The position numbers and the translations under genes were made by a program. DNA of 64,000 bases from the NCBI GenBank assembly GCA_019638705.1, contig JAHBTI010000007.1:1-64000 (forward strand), given 5' to 3'. This document shows positions 25,361 to 36,538 of the stretch, one piece after another. Source of the DNA: Bacteroidota bacterium. Its GTDB lineage: Bacteria; Bacteroidota; Bacteroidia; B-17B0; Aurantibacillaceae. Position 1 is the stretch's first letter. Every line of letters starts with the position of its first letter. The notes under the pieces are model-generated. The model was not told the origin of the DNA. It was given only the letters and a program-made list of their open reading frames with translations, and did no database searches.

Positions 25361-25596
25361 TCTTCAAAAGTTTCGTCATCAAAAACATCGTTCATCAGCA
25401 ATTTGTCATCGCCGTTTTCGTGCATTTTTTTAAATGATTTTTCCCAACCTTTTCTTGGTTCTGCTTTGGGCTTTAAAATCATATACCCTTTTTCCAACAG
25501 CAATTCCAACCTGTCGCTGATGTTGTATTTTTCCAAAATTGTTTTTGACAATCTAATTCCTTTTGAATTACCAATATTTACTACTGAAATTTCCAT
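25351..25596 (-). CDS. mazE: MazE/AbrB-type antitoxin
   Basis: This 81-residue antitoxin starts with a SpoVT/AbrB DNA-binding domain (SVVNIGNSKGIRLSKTILEKYNI, residues 4-26) that should bind the operon promoter, and ends with an acidic tail (DDKLLMNDVFDDETFEEWK) that fits a MazF-neutralising segment. The order antitoxin then toxin with overlapping ends is classical. Confidence 0.9.
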   Translation of the reverse strand: MEISVVNIGNSKGIRLSKTILEKYNISDRLELLLEKGYMILKPKAEPRKGWEKSFKKMHENGDDKLLMNDVFDDETFEEWK

Positions 25597-25664
25597 AATT
25601 TGAATGTTATTACAAAGTAATTACTTTTATTTTGGTTTTCCTAATATTATTTTCAGCGAAAATT

Positions 25665-28171
<2,507 letters not shown>

Positions 28172-28214
28172 GCGGTAAAAATAAAAATCCAATAAGTATT
28201 ATTTTAAAAAATTT

Positions 28215-28346
28215 AACCACATAGATACATAGTTTTTTTCATAGTTTGTTTTCTATAAAGAGTTTCACATAGTGTCGCAGGGCGACATTGCTCTGTGTCC
28301 CTTTTTGTATAAAAAATTTCTATACAATCTATGTTTCTATGTGGTT
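28215..28346. repeat. CCACATAGA hairpin repeat, copy B1
   Basis: The 18-base arms at 28215-28232 (AACCACATAGATACATAG) and 28329-28346 pair with one mismatch. Inside is a smaller perfect hairpin, TGTCGC-AGG-GCGACA (28273-28287). It fills the divergent gap between msrC and the hydrolase gene. A second copy is at 31109-31244. Confidence 0.8.
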
Positions 28347-28357
28347 TGTATAAATGT

Positions 28358-28365
28358 TACCTTTA
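28358..28365 (+). promoter_or_regulatory. -7 box before the alpha/beta hydrolase gene
   Basis: TACCTTTA, one base from the consensus, lies 13 bases before the ATG. The candidate -33 element TTTC (28334-28337) lies inside the right arm of the repeat, 20 bases upstream. Confidence 0.45.
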
Positions 28366-28378
28366 GCCTTTTGGATTT

Positions 28379-29182
28379 ATGTTTTGCAAAACGCACGATA
28401 ACCTCAATTTATATTACGAAATACAAGGCAACTCCAATACCGCGGAAACTGTAGTGTTTTTAAACGGTTTAACGCAGTCCACCTTGGCTTGGGCGTTTGT
28501 GTTGCCATATTTTAAAGACAAATACAAAATTGTTTTACTTGATTTTATTTTTCAGGGGCAAAGTGCCAAAACAGGCGAGTGGCGAAATTTTGACCAACAC
28601 GCTGCCGATGTAAAAACGGTATTGGATAAAGAAAATATTAAAAAAATACATCTTGTGGGGTTGAGCTACGGCTCTTTGGTGGCGCAGCATTTTGCGGTGT
28701 TGTACCCCAATTATTTAAACAAATTAATTTTGCTTTCCACCTTTGCGCATAAAACGCCGTATTACGAAGCCATTGAATTAAGCTGGTGGCGCAGTTTAGA
28801 AATTGGCGGTTACAATTTGATGTTGGATATTATGTTGCCAAGCGTGTTGAGCGAAAATTATTTTAAAAATCCGCTTATTCCGATAAACGCGATGAAAGAA
28901 GCACGCAAAGGCGTAAACGAAAATTCGGAAGCCATTTTTAAACTGATGCAAGCCACAAAAGAACGCGAAGATTACAGAACAGAATTAGAAAAAATTTCAA
29001 CACCCACACTTATTATTCAAGGCGAAAAAGATTTATTGCTGCCTGTGCATTTGGCTAACGACGTGCATTTACACATTACACATTCAAAATTTATTGTGAT
29101 AGCAAATGCAGGACATACTTTGAATTTGGAATATGTAAATGAAGTGAGCAAAGATATTTTGGAGTTTCTTACCACACTTTAG
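28379..29182 (+). CDS. Alpha/beta hydrolase
   Basis: This 267-residue cytosolic alpha/beta-fold hydrolase has oxyanion-hole strand VVFLNGLTQS (residues 25-34), the nucleophile elbow GLSYGS with S96, the acid in IQGEKDLLLP and the histidine in IANAGHTLNLE. This is a complete Ser-Asp-His triad. The substrate is not known; the closest look is to esterase/lactonase-type family members. A truncated phosphatase remnant follows directly. Confidence 0.87.
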   Translation: MFCKTHDNLNLYYEIQGNSNTAETVVFLNGLTQSTLAWAFVLPYFKDKYKIVLLDFIFQGQSAKTGEWRNFDQHAADVKTVLDKENIKKIHLVGLSYGSLVAQHFAVLYPNYLNKLILLSTFAHKTPYYEAIELSWWRSLEIGGYNLMLDIMLPSVLSENYFKNPLIPINAMKEARKGVNENSEAIFKLMQATKEREDYRTELEKISTPTLIIQGEKDLLLPVHLANDVHLHITHSKFIVIANAGHTLNLEYVNEVSKDILEFLTTL

Positions 29183-29207
29183 GTGTTTTCTACCTTTTTG
29201 CACATAA

Positions 29208-29414
29208 TTTTTTTGTTTTCTCTTACGTTTTCCCGACCAGTTTGGCGGCGACAGATGCAAAAAGTTTATGATAAAAAACCTGCGTGAAAAATTAATTGCC
29301 AACGCGCATTTGCCCATGCAGGAACAAAAACAAATTCTTGAAAAAATGCTTGCTGATTGGGTTGGCACGTTAGAGCAAGTGGACGATGTTACGGTAATTG
29401 GCGTGCGAGTGTAA
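29208..29414 (+). pseudogene. Remnant of a SpoIIE/PP2C-type serine phosphatase (C-terminal end)
   Basis: The frame from about 29229 to the stop at 29412-29414 reads FPDQFGGD...KKFMIKNLREKL, then HLPMQEQKQILEKMLADW and LEQVDDVTVIGVRV. This is the normal end of the PP2C/SpoIIE phosphatases that close sensor proteins of Bacteroidota. A stop codon at 29205 and the lack of any phosphatase core upstream show that the rest of the gene is gone. The gap of 312 bases between the hydrolase and dinD otherwise holds only the dinD promoter region. Confidence 0.75.
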
Positions 29415-29467
29415 CAAAAGTTTTCGGTTTGCTACAAAATGTGGCAATGCTTTGTTGAAGAAGAACG

Positions 29468-29475
29468 TAGTTTTG
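29468..29475 (+). promoter_or_regulatory. -7 box of dinD
   Basis: TAGTTTTG matches TAnnTTTG and lies 19 bases before the ATG. No clear -33 element was found at the normal distance, and I saw no recognisable LexA-type operator. Confidence 0.5.
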
Positions 29476-29494
29476 TGCTTCAAATACACACAAC

Positions 29495-30340
29495 ATGAAA
29501 ACAGAAATCATATCTCAGCTTCACAGCAGTTTTGAACTGGCTGTAAACAAAAACGAAGACGTTGAATTTTGGTTTGCAAGGGATTTGCAAATCTTATTGG
29601 GGTACACTCAATGGCGAAATTTTTTGTTAGTAATTGACAAAGCAAAAATTGCCTGTACTAACGCTAAACAAGAGGCTTCCGACCATTTTGCTGACGTCAG
29701 CAAAATGGTTGATGTAGGTTCGGGGGCAAAGCGTGAAATTGAAGACATTATGCTTACAAGGTACGCTTGTTACCTGATTGCTCAAAACGGCGATGCTCGT
29801 AAAGACGAAATTGCTTTTGCCATGAATTACTTTGCCGTGCAAACGAGAAAGCAGGAGCTTTTGGAACAACGCTTAAAAGAATGGGAACGTTTGCAAGCAA
29901 GAGAAAAATTAAGCATATCGGAAAAAGAACTTTCCGGATTAATTTTTCAAAAAGGCATAGACCATACAGGTTTTGGGCGCATACGCAGCAAAGGCGACCA
30001 AGCTTTGTTTGGCGGTAAAACAACTTTGGATATGAAAATAAAATTAGGCGTTCCCGATAACAGACCGCTTGCCGATTTTTTACCGACCATTACCATTAAA
30101 GCCAAAGATTTTGCAAACGAACTCACTAACGTAAACATTCGCAAAACAGATTTGAAAACGGAAACAGATATTACGAATGAACACGTTAAAAATAATTCAG
30201 ATGTAAGAGGTTTGTTGCTAAAGAGCGGTATAAAGCCCGAAAGCCTGCCACCAGAAGAAGATTTGAAAAAAGTGGAAAGAAAAGTAAAAGCCGAAGACAA
30301 AAAACTTTTGAAAGACACAAAAAAGTTGAATAAGAAATAA
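29495..30340 (+). CDS. dinD: DNA damage-inducible protein D
   Basis: This 281-residue protein belongs to the DinD family, known as SOS-induced in Escherichia coli and as an inhibitor of RecA filaments there. The BRO-N-like N-terminus (EFWFARDLQILLGYTQWRNF) and the segments HFADVSKMVDVGSGAKREI, DIMLTRYACYLIAQNGD and GKTTLDMKIKLGVPDNRPLADFLPTI are characteristic. The tail is very lysine-rich. The DNA coding for residues 63-72 is a perfect 28-base palindrome. It sits next to a decayed gene, which fits a place of past insertion or deletion. Confidence 0.92.
   Translation: MKTEIISQLHSSFELAVNKNEDVEFWFARDLQILLGYTQWRNFLLVIDKAKIACTNAKQEASDHFADVSKMVDVGSGAKREIEDIMLTRYACYLIAQNGDARKDEIAFAMNYFAVQTRKQELLEQRLKEWERLQAREKLSISEKELSGLIFQKGIDHTGFGRIRSKGDQALFGGKTTLDMKIKLGVPDNRPLADFLPTITIKAKDFANELTNVNIRKTDLKTETDITNEHVKNNSDVRGLLLKSGIKPESLPPEEDLKKVERKVKAEDKKLLKDTKKLNKK
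29682..29709. repeat. Perfect 28-base palindrome within dinD
   Basis: The half ACCATTTTGCTGAC (29682-29695) is followed without any spacer by its exact reverse complement (29696-29709). Both strands therefore code for the same peptide HFADVSKMV in this part. Confidence 0.95.
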
Positions 30341-30363
30341 TCTCTCACTCTAATTCAACAAGT

Positions 30364-31080
30364 TTATTTCAAATCAAACAAACTCTCTACACCAACATAT
30401 CTTTCAACGGTGAAACCCTCCGCGTAAGTTGCACCGATAGCGCGAGCCCAAGTGATGAGTTTTGCGTCCATGCTTTGCAAAAAGTTTTTACTTGAAATAG
30501 GCGTTTGCGGTTCGTTGGAATTTGGATTATAAAACTGCGATGAAAAAGCGAGAATAGATTGGTGTCGTGTTTCAATAAAATCTGTAACATCAATCACAAA
30601 ATCAGGGTGAATAAATTGGTCTTGAATGTAGTGATACACGGCTTTTGGTCGCCATGCCTGTTGTGTTTTTCCGTCAAGCATGGTTTCAATTTTAGCCAAT
30701 CCGCTGTAAAAACAGGCTTCCGAAATTAATTTGGCGGCACGGCTGTGGTCGGGGTGGCGGTCGCTTACGGCGTTGCACAACACAATGTCGGGCTGATGTT
30801 TTCTGATGATTTCAATAATTTGTTTTTGGTGCGCTTCATCGTTGGTAAAAAAACCGTCTTTCATGTTTAGTTGCGTGCGGAATTTCGCGCCCAAAATTTT
30901 TGCGGAAGTCATGGCTTCCTGTGTTCTTAACTCTGCGTTGCCGCGTGTGCCAAGTTCGCCGCGTGTTAAATCTAAAATGCCAACGGTTTTTCCTGCGGCA
31001 ATATGTTTGGCGATTGTGCCGCTGCAACCAAGTTCAACATCGTCAGGGTGAACGCCGATAGCTAAAATGTCAATATTCAT
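30364..31080 (-). CDS. bshB1: Bacillithiol biosynthesis deacetylase
   Basis: This 238-residue zinc deacetylase of the LmbE/PIG-L family removes the acetyl group from GlcNAc-malate in bacillithiol synthesis. The zinc motif HPDD (H11, D13, D14, in GVHPDDVELGCSGT) and the second motif SDRHPDHSRAAKL are present, with LTRGELGTRGN typical of BshB1. This implies that the organism uses bacillithiol. bshA and bshC are not in the window. It ends 23 bases after dinD, convergent. Confidence 0.92.
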   Translation of the reverse strand: MNIDILAIGVHPDDVELGCSGTIAKHIAAGKTVGILDLTRGELGTRGNAELRTQEAMTSAKILGAKFRTQLNMKDGFFTNDEAHQKQIIEIIRKHQPDIVLCNAVSDRHPDHSRAAKLISEACFYSGLAKIETMLDGKTQQAWRPKAVYHYIQDQFIHPDFVIDVTDFIETRHQSILAFSSQFYNPNSNEPQTPISSKNFLQSMDAKLITWARAIGATYAEGFTVERYVGVESLFDLK

Positions 31081-31108
31081 GTGTAGTGTTTTAAGTTACG
31101 AATTTATT

Positions 31109-31244
31109 AAACACATAGAAACATAGATGTCATAGTGCTAAAGAAAATATAGCATACACATAGCGTTCAGCTTTACTGAACGTGCTATTGTGAAACGTAT
31201 TAAAACTTTAGATTTCAAAGTAAAACTATGTGGTCTATGTGTTT
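31109..31244. repeat. CCACATAGA-type hairpin repeat, copy B2
   Basis: AAACACATAGAAACATAG (31109-31126) pairs with the segment 31226-31244 with a one-base insertion. Inside is CGTTCAG-CTTTA-CTGAACG (31164-31182). It fills the gap between bshB1 and lpxD and reaches the first base of the lpxD stop codon. Confidence 0.8.
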
Positions 31245-32278
31245 TAAGATTTTAATTTTCTTGAAAGCTCATTTATTCTGTCATTCAATTTCGGTAGGCT
31301 ACGAAACAACACATAGCTGCGTTTGTATTCGCCGATACCAAAGGCTGGCGAGCCTTGCACAATTTCTCCTTCTTTTTCAATATTTGCGCCAATGCCCGAT
31401 TGCCCTGCAATTTTTACGTTGTCGGCAATTTTTAAATGTCCTGCAATGCCCACCTGTGCGCCAATCATACAATTTTTCCCGACTTTGCTTGAGCCTGCAA
31501 CGCCCGATAATCCTGCAATAACGGTGTTTTCGCCCACCTGTGCGTTGTGCGCAATTTGAACCAAGTTATCCAACTTTACGCCTTTGTGCAAAATGGTAGA
31601 ACCCATGGTGGCACGGTCAATAGAAGTATTTGAGCCGACTTCTACATTGTCTTCAATTACCACGTTGCCAATTTGCGGCACTTTTGCAAACGCCTGCCCT
31701 TCCGCATTGGGCGCAAAACCAAAACCGTCGCTGCCGATAACAGTGTTGGCGTGAACAGTACAATTTTTTCCGATTTTACATTCGTGATACACTTTTACCC
31801 CCGAAAACAAAACCGTGTTGTCGCCGATTATGGTGTCATCGCCAATATATGTGTGCGGATAAATTTTTACGTTGTTACCGATTTTTACGCGATTGCCGAT
31901 ATACGCGAACGCACCCACATAGCAATCTTTTCCGAGTGTGGCATCTGCCGAAATAAAACTTGGTTGCTCAACGCCTGTTTTAGTGCCTTTCATTTCTGAA
32001 TAGAGTTGCAGGAGTTTCGCAAAACTTTCGTAAGCATTGTCCACGCGCACCAAGGTGCAGGTTGATTTTACAGGTTTATCCAGCACCAAACTTTTGTTTA
32101 CAATCACAATGCCTGCATCGGTAGTATAAATATAATTGGTGTATTTAGGATTTGCCAAGAATGACAAGGTATTCGGTGCGCCTTCTTCAATTTTTGAAAC
32201 GTTGTTTACGGTGGCGTTTTCGTTGCCTTCCACCGTGCCGTTTAGCAACTGCGCTATTTGTTTTGCAGAAAATTCCAT
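31244..32278 (-). CDS. lpxD: UDP-3-O-(3-hydroxyacyl)glucosamine N-acyltransferase
   Basis: This 344-residue enzyme does the third step of lipid A synthesis, adding the N-linked hydroxyacyl chain. An N-terminal uridine-binding domain (residues 1-105, [22 protein letters not shown]) is followed by a long left-handed beta-helix of hexapeptide repeats ([20 protein letters not shown] and similar) and a helical end. The catalytic histidine should be the one in [17 protein letters not shown]. Most Bacteroidota carry lpxC-fabZ and lpxA beside one lpxD; none is adjacent here, so this could be the second, solitary paralogue. Confidence 0.92.
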   Translation of the reverse strand: MEFSAKQIAQLLNGTVEGNENATVNNVSKIEEGAPNTLSFLANPKYTNYIYTTDAGIVIVNKSLVLDKPVKSTCTLVRVDNAYESFAKLLQLYSEMKGTKTGVEQPSFISADATLGKDCYVGAFAYIGNRVKIGNNVKIYPHTYIGDDTIIGDNTVLFSGVKVYHECKIGKNCTVHANTVIGSDGFGFAPNAEGQAFAKVPQIGNVVIEDNVEVGSNTSIDRATMGSTILHKGVKLDNLVQIAHNAQVGENTVIAGLSGVAGSSKVGKNCMIGAQVGIAGHLKIADNVKIAGQSGIGANIEKEGEIVQGSPAFGIGEYKRSYVLFRSLPKLNDRINELSRKLKS

Positions 32279-32390
32279 GTGGCAAATATAGTTTTAAAGT
32301 TTTGATGTTTTCAATCTTTCACCGTGTGTTGTTTGTGTATAAAACATAAATCTGTTTCAGTACTTATTCGTAATTTCAGGCGTGCAAACA

Positions 32391-33176
32391 ATGCAAAAAA
32401 AAACGGCTCATAAAATCGTTATCATCGGTTGCGGCAATGTGGCGTGGCATTTGGCAAAAGTGTTGCATGGTTTTGGTCATTCGTTGTTTATTTATAATCA
32501 CAAACAAAACGCTGCACTTAACGATTTTAAAACAAGGCTGAACTGCAAAACCCAAGCAAGTTTAAATAAGATAATCGGTGATGCAGATTTTTATTTTGTG
32601 TGTGTATCGGATAGTTTTGTGTTTGAAGTTACCAAACAACTGAAGATAAAAAACCCGAATGCAGTTTTATTGCACACATCGGGAAGCCTTGATAGTGTTG
32701 ATTTTGGCGATACCGTTTACGGACACGGCGTATTTTATCCCCTGCAAACTTTTTCAAAGAAAGACAATTTAGAATGGAAAGAAATTCCCGTTATTGTTGA
32801 AACTTCAGATGAAATTTCTCAGCAAAAAACCGTTGCGTTGGCAAAGCAAATCAGCAACACCGTTTTGCAACTGAAATACAAGGAGCGGTTACAACTGCAT
32901 TTGGCTGCCGTGTTTGCCAATAATTTTACCAATGCCTTGTACGTTGCCGCTTCCGATTTAAGCAAAACCGATTTTAAATTGTTGCTTCCTTTGATAAAAC
33001 AAAGTGTTAGCAAATTAGAAACATTAACTCCTTTACAAGCGCAAACAGGACCTGCTAAACGGAACAATGAAGCCGTAATGAAAAAACATTTAGCTTTGCT
33101 CGCCAAAAAAAGCGAGTTGAAAAAAATATATAAACAACTGAGTAAATTAATTTTGAAACAACAACATGGAACTTAA
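32391..33176 (+). CDS. DUF2520 Rossmann-fold protein
   Basis: This 261-residue protein has an N-terminal NAD(P)-binding fold (KIVIIGCGNVAWHLAKVLHGFGH) like that of ketopantoate reductase and F420-dependent oxidoreductases, and a C-terminal helical DUF2520 domain (HLAAVFANNFTNALYVAA, TGPAKRNNEAVMKKHL). The substrate is unknown. The ATG at 32391 is preferred to a GTG 9 bases before it. It is the first gene of a tight four-gene operon with kdsC-like, ubiA-like and maf genes, an order seen often in Bacteroidota; it overlaps the next gene by 11 bases. Confidence 0.85.
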   Translation: MQKKTAHKIVIIGCGNVAWHLAKVLHGFGHSLFIYNHKQNAALNDFKTRLNCKTQASLNKIIGDADFYFVCVSDSFVFEVTKQLKIKNPNAVLLHTSGSLDSVDFGDTVYGHGVFYPLQTFSKKDNLEWKEIPVIVETSDEISQQKTVALAKQISNTVLQLKYKERLQLHLAAVFANNFTNALYVAASDLSKTDFKLLLPLIKQSVSKLETLTPLQAQTGPAKRNNEAVMKKHLALLAKKSELKKIYKQLSKLILKQQHGT

Positions 33177-33681
33177 TTTTAAACAACGATTGACAAAAAT
33201 TACAACCCTGATGTTTGACGTGGACGGTGTGATGAACGACGGAAAATTATTTGTTGCCGAAAACGGCGATGTAACACGCACCATGAATTTAAAAGACACT
33301 TATGCCTTATATGTAGCCAGAACCAAAGGTTTTAAAGTGGCAGCCATTTCGGGCGGTGATGTGTCGGAAATAAAAACTGTTTTAACGCGCAGCAGAATTA
33401 CCGATGTGTTTATTTTGCAGCGCGACAAGTTGGCGTGTTATGTGGACTACATTCAACAACACAATTTGAAAGACGAAGAAGTAATGTATATGGGGCACGA
33501 TTTGCCCGACATTGCGGTAATGAAACGTGCAGGCATTGCCGCTTGCCCGAATGACGCGGCAACAGAAATAAAAGAAATTTCACAATACATTTCGCCAAAA
33601 GGGGGCGGAGAGGGCTGTGTGCGCGATATTGTAGAGCAAGTGCTTCGCTCGCAGGAAAAATGGGAAGCGTTGAATTGGTAG
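33166..33681 (+). CDS. kdsC: KdsC-like HAD phosphatase
   Basis: This 171-residue C0-type HAD phosphatase is of the KDO-8-phosphate phosphatase group and would make free KDO for the lipopolysaccharide core. Nucleophile D18 and acid D20 are in LMFDVDGVMNDGK; AISGGDVSEIK, and GHDLPDIAVMKRAGIAACPNDAATEIK with the closing metal-binding aspartates, follow. The length is right for KdsC. KdsA and KdsB are not in the window, so another sugar phosphate remains possible. Confidence 0.85.
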   Translation: MELNFKQRLTKITTLMFDVDGVMNDGKLFVAENGDVTRTMNLKDTYALYVARTKGFKVAAISGGDVSEIKTVLTRSRITDVFILQRDKLACYVDYIQQHNLKDEEVMYMGHDLPDIAVMKRAGIAACPNDAATEIKEISQYISPKGGGEGCVRDIVEQVLRSQEKWEALNW

Positions 33682-34655
33682 TGGCACAATTATTAAATAA
33701 TAAAATCATTGCTTTTTTTAAGCTCGTCCGAATTGAAAATTTGGTGATGATTGCATTAACGCAATTTTTGCTGCGCTATTTTGTATTGCAAAAAGTGATG
33801 AACCAATACGGCATGGGTTTGGAACTGGGAAACAGTTTGTTTCATCTCATCGTCATCAGCACGTTACTAATTGCGGCAGCAGGCTACATTATCAACGATT
33901 ACTTTGATGTGAAAACCGACATGATTAATCGCCCCGATACTGTTGTTGTGGACAAAGCAATCAAACGCCGCTGGGCAATTATTCTACACATCACGTTTAC
34001 GTTTTTGGGAATTGTAATCGGTATGTATGCTTCCCTGAAAGCAGGTTATTTACGTTTATCCATTTTTCATTTTGGCGCGGCAATTTTGTTGTGGTTTTAC
34101 AGCACGCATTTAAAAAAACAATTACTTGTCGGAAATATTGCCGTTTCATTGCTCATGGCTTCCGTGTCTTTTATGCCCTTGGTGTTTGAAATGGGCATGA
34201 TGCAAAAAACGTATCCTCATTTTTTTTCAGAATACACACACGCCGTTTTAGCTTCGTTTAAAATCATTTTCATTTTCTCGCTCTTTTCGTTTATTACAGG
34301 CATGGCGCGTGAAATTATTAAAGACATGGAAGATTACAAAGGCGACAAAGCTACTGGAAGCCTTACCATGCCTATTGTGTGGGGAATACGTTCAAGTAAA
34401 TTAATTGCCTGTTTTTGTTTAATGGTTACGGCAATGCTGTTGAGTTTTGTAGTTTACAATACCATAAAAACACAACGCAGCGTTTTTTCCGTTCACAGCG
34501 TTTACATTACGCTTACGTTAATTTTGCCTGCTTTGTTTTTAGCATTATACACGTTTCAAGCCCATAGCAGCAAGCAGTTCAAACGGGCGAGCTTAATTTT
34601 AAAATTTATTATGCTTATGGGTTTGTGTTACAGTTTTATTTTTTATTACAACTGA
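33660..34655 (+). CDS. UbiA family prenyltransferase
   Basis: This 331-residue integral membrane protein has about eight helices and the two aspartate motifs of the family: NDYFDVKTD (N79-D87) and KDMEDYKGDKATG (about 219-231). It would move a prenyl chain onto an aromatic or glycerol-phosphate acceptor. Bacteroidota members are usually called geranylgeranylglycerol-phosphate geranylgeranyltransferase, but the product is not proven. The ATG lies within the end of kdsC with AGGA before it; a GTG at 33681 overlapping the kdsC stop codon is an alternative start. Confidence 0.85.
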   Translation: MGSVELVVAQLLNNKIIAFFKLVRIENLVMIALTQFLLRYFVLQKVMNQYGMGLELGNSLFHLIVISTLLIAAAGYIINDYFDVKTDMINRPDTVVVDKAIKRRWAIILHITFTFLGIVIGMYASLKAGYLRLSIFHFGAAILLWFYSTHLKKQLLVGNIAVSLLMASVSFMPLVFEMGMMQKTYPHFFSEYTHAVLASFKIIFIFSLFSFITGMAREIIKDMEDYKGDKATGSLTMPIVWGIRSSKLIACFCLMVTAMLLSFVVYNTIKTQRSVFSVHSVYITLTLILPALFLALYTFQAHSSKQFKRASLILKFIMLMGLCYSFIFYYN

Positions 34656-34658
34656 TTT

Positions 34659-35240
34659 ATGAAGTTAATCAGCGAATTTCCGCACAAATTAATTTTGGGT
34701 TCTGCTTCACCGCGCCGACAAGAATTATTAAAAGGCTTGGGTTTTGAATTTTCTGTAAAAGCAATTAATGCCGATGAAACATTTTCGGAAAATTTAAGAG
34801 CGCAGGAAATTCCTTTGTATCTCGCCGAAAAAAAAGCAAACGCTTTTCCCGAAAAACTAAATGAAAACGATTTACTCATTACTTCCGACACCGTTGTTTG
34901 GTGCGAAAACAAAGTGTTTAACAAACCTGCCGATTACGCCGAAGCAACACAAATGCTGCAAAGTTTAAGCGGAAAAATGCACGAAGTATTTACAGCAGTT
35001 TGCCTGAAAAGTGCAGACAAACAAAAATTGTTTTACGACACAAGCAAAGTCTATTTTAAAAATTTGAGCGCGGAAGAAATTGATTATTACCTCACCAACT
35101 ACAAACCTTACGACAAAGCGGGAAGCTACGGCGTGCAAGATTGGATTGGCTACATTGGCATTGAAAAAATTGAAGGCTCTTTTTACAACGTTATGGGTTT
35201 GCCCGTAAAAATTTTGTTTGAGGAGCTGATGAGGTTTTGA
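34659..35240 (+). CDS. maf: Maf family nucleotide pyrophosphatase
   Basis: This 193-residue protein hydrolyses dTTP/UTP or related modified nucleotides and so cleans the nucleotide pool. The signature ILGSASPRRQELLKGLG is at residues 9-25, SDTVVW at about 72-77 and the end GSYGVQDWIGYIGIEKIEGSFYNVMGLP is typical of the YhdE type. It is the last gene of the operon, three bases after the prenyltransferase, and is followed by a hairpin repeat. Confidence 0.93.
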   Translation: MKLISEFPHKLILGSASPRRQELLKGLGFEFSVKAINADETFSENLRAQEIPLYLAEKKANAFPEKLNENDLLITSDTVVWCENKVFNKPADYAEATQMLQSLSGKMHEVFTAVCLKSADKQKLFYDTSKVYFKNLSAEEIDYYLTNYKPYDKAGSYGVQDWIGYIGIEKIEGSFYNVMGLPVKILFEELMRF

Positions 35241-35256
35241 AAATGAAGTCGTAAAA

Positions 35257-35300
35257 TCACTTCTCGTTACGCCTCCTTTCGTCGGCTACCCGAAGTAACA
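35257..35300. repeat. TCATTTCTCGATACGCC-type hairpin repeat, copy C2
   Basis: The segment CACTTCTCGTTACGCCTCC and the later GTCGGCTACCCGAAGTAAC show the same order as copy C1 with changes; the ends ACTTC and GAAGT pair. It lies between the converging maf and acyl-CoA dehydrogenase genes and can serve as terminator. Confidence 0.65.
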
Positions 35301-35334
35301 GAGGCGTTTTTTCTTTTCTGTATCAAAAAAAAGT

Positions 35335-36474
35335 TTACGACAACAAAGCGCGCGAAATCACAATGCGTTGCACTTCGCTTGTGCCTTCGTAAATCTGCGT
35401 AATTTTTGCATCGCGCATTAAGCGTTCCACATGATATTCTTTTACATACCCGTATCCGCCGTGAACTTGCACCGCTTCGGTTGTTACCCACATAGCCGTT
35501 TCGCTTGCAAACACTTTTGCCATGGCACTTTCTTTGTCCATAGGCAAATGCTTGTCTTTTAAATACGCTGCGCGGTAAATCAACAAACGTGCGGCTTCTA
35601 TGCGGGTTGCCATGTCTGCCAACTTAAACTGAATGGCTTGGTGTTTACATATTTCTTTGCCGAATGCTTTGCGTTCTTTTGAATATGCCAATGCCAGTTC
35701 ATAAGCTCCGCTTGCAATGCCCAATGCCTGAGAAGCAATGCCAATGCGCCCTCCGCTCAATGTTTTCATGGCAAATTTAAAACCGAAACCGTCTTCGCCG
35801 ATGCGGTTTGCTTTCGGCACTTTTACATCGTTAAACATCAGCGAGTGCGTGTCGCTTGCGCGAATGCCCATTTTATTTTCTTTTGGTCCAACGGTAAAAC
35901 CTTCCATGCCTTTTTCTATAATTAAGCAGTTAATGCCTTTGTGTCCCAGTTCTACATTGGTTTGCGCAATTACCAAATAAATAGACGCGCTGTTTCCGTT
36001 GGTAATCCAGTTTTTTGTGCCGTTTACCAAATAATGGTCGCCTTTGTCAATGGCGGTAGTGCGTTGCGAAGTGGCATCGCTGCCGGCTTCAGGCTCGCTC
36101 AAACAAAACGCGCCGATTTTTTCGCCTTTAGCCAAAGGCACTAAATATTTTTGTTTTTGTTCTTCTGTGCCAAATTGCTCCAAGCCCCAGCAAACAAGCG
36201 AGTTGTTTACGCTCATCACCACGCTGCACGAGGCATCAACCTTAGAAATTTCTTCCATAGCCAACACATACGAAATAGCGTCCATGCCGCCCCCGCCGTA
36301 TTTCGGGTCCACCATCATGCCCATAAAACCAAGTTCGCCCATTTTTTTAATTTGCTCTGTCGGGTATTTTTGAAGTTCGTCGCGCTCAATTACACCCGGT
36401 TTCAATTCATTTTGGGCAAATTCACGCGCCGCTTTCTGAATCATTAAATGTTCTTCTGTTAATTCAAACTGCAT
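35335..36474 (-). CDS. Acyl-CoA dehydrogenase
   Basis: This 379-residue FAD enzyme does the first step of fatty acid or branched-chain acyl-CoA breakdown. It has the helical N-domain, the beta-domain with CLSEPEAGSDATSQRTTA and GTKNWITNG, and the C-domain with the catalytic glutamate in QIYEGTSEVQRIVISRAL. The whole length fits short/medium-chain or isovaleryl/butyryl-type enzymes; the chain length cannot be decided. It is divergent from anmK. Confidence 0.95.
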   Translation of the reverse strand: MQFELTEEHLMIQKAAREFAQNELKPGVIERDELQKYPTEQIKKMGELGFMGMMVDPKYGGGGMDAISYVLAMEEISKVDASCSVVMSVNNSLVCWGLEQFGTEEQKQKYLVPLAKGEKIGAFCLSEPEAGSDATSQRTTAIDKGDHYLVNGTKNWITNGNSASIYLVIAQTNVELGHKGINCLIIEKGMEGFTVGPKENKMGIRASDTHSLMFNDVKVPKANRIGEDGFGFKFAMKTLSGGRIGIASQALGIASGAYELALAYSKERKAFGKEICKHQAIQFKLADMATRIEAARLLIYRAAYLKDKHLPMDKESAMAKVFASETAMWVTTEAVQVHGGYGYVKEYHVERLMRDAKITQIYEGTSEVQRIVISRALLS

Positions 36475-36478
36475 GGTA

Positions 36479-36512
36479 TTTGTTTTTATAGTTTATAATT
36501 TTCGTAATCTTG
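36479..36512 (+). promoter_or_regulatory. Possible anmK promoter
   Basis: TTTG (36479-36482), 22 bases, then TAATCTTG (36505-36512), one base from TAnnTTTG. A hairpin GGTAGC (36519-36524)/GCTACC (36533-36538) follows and ends directly at the ATG at 36539. Confidence 0.5.
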
Positions 36513-36538
36513 CGCAAAGGTAGCGGATTTCGGCTACC

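Noticed and set aside
28272..28454. Open frame before the alpha/beta hydrolase
   Set aside because: Made of repeat B1 plus an out-of-frame part of the hydrolase gene.
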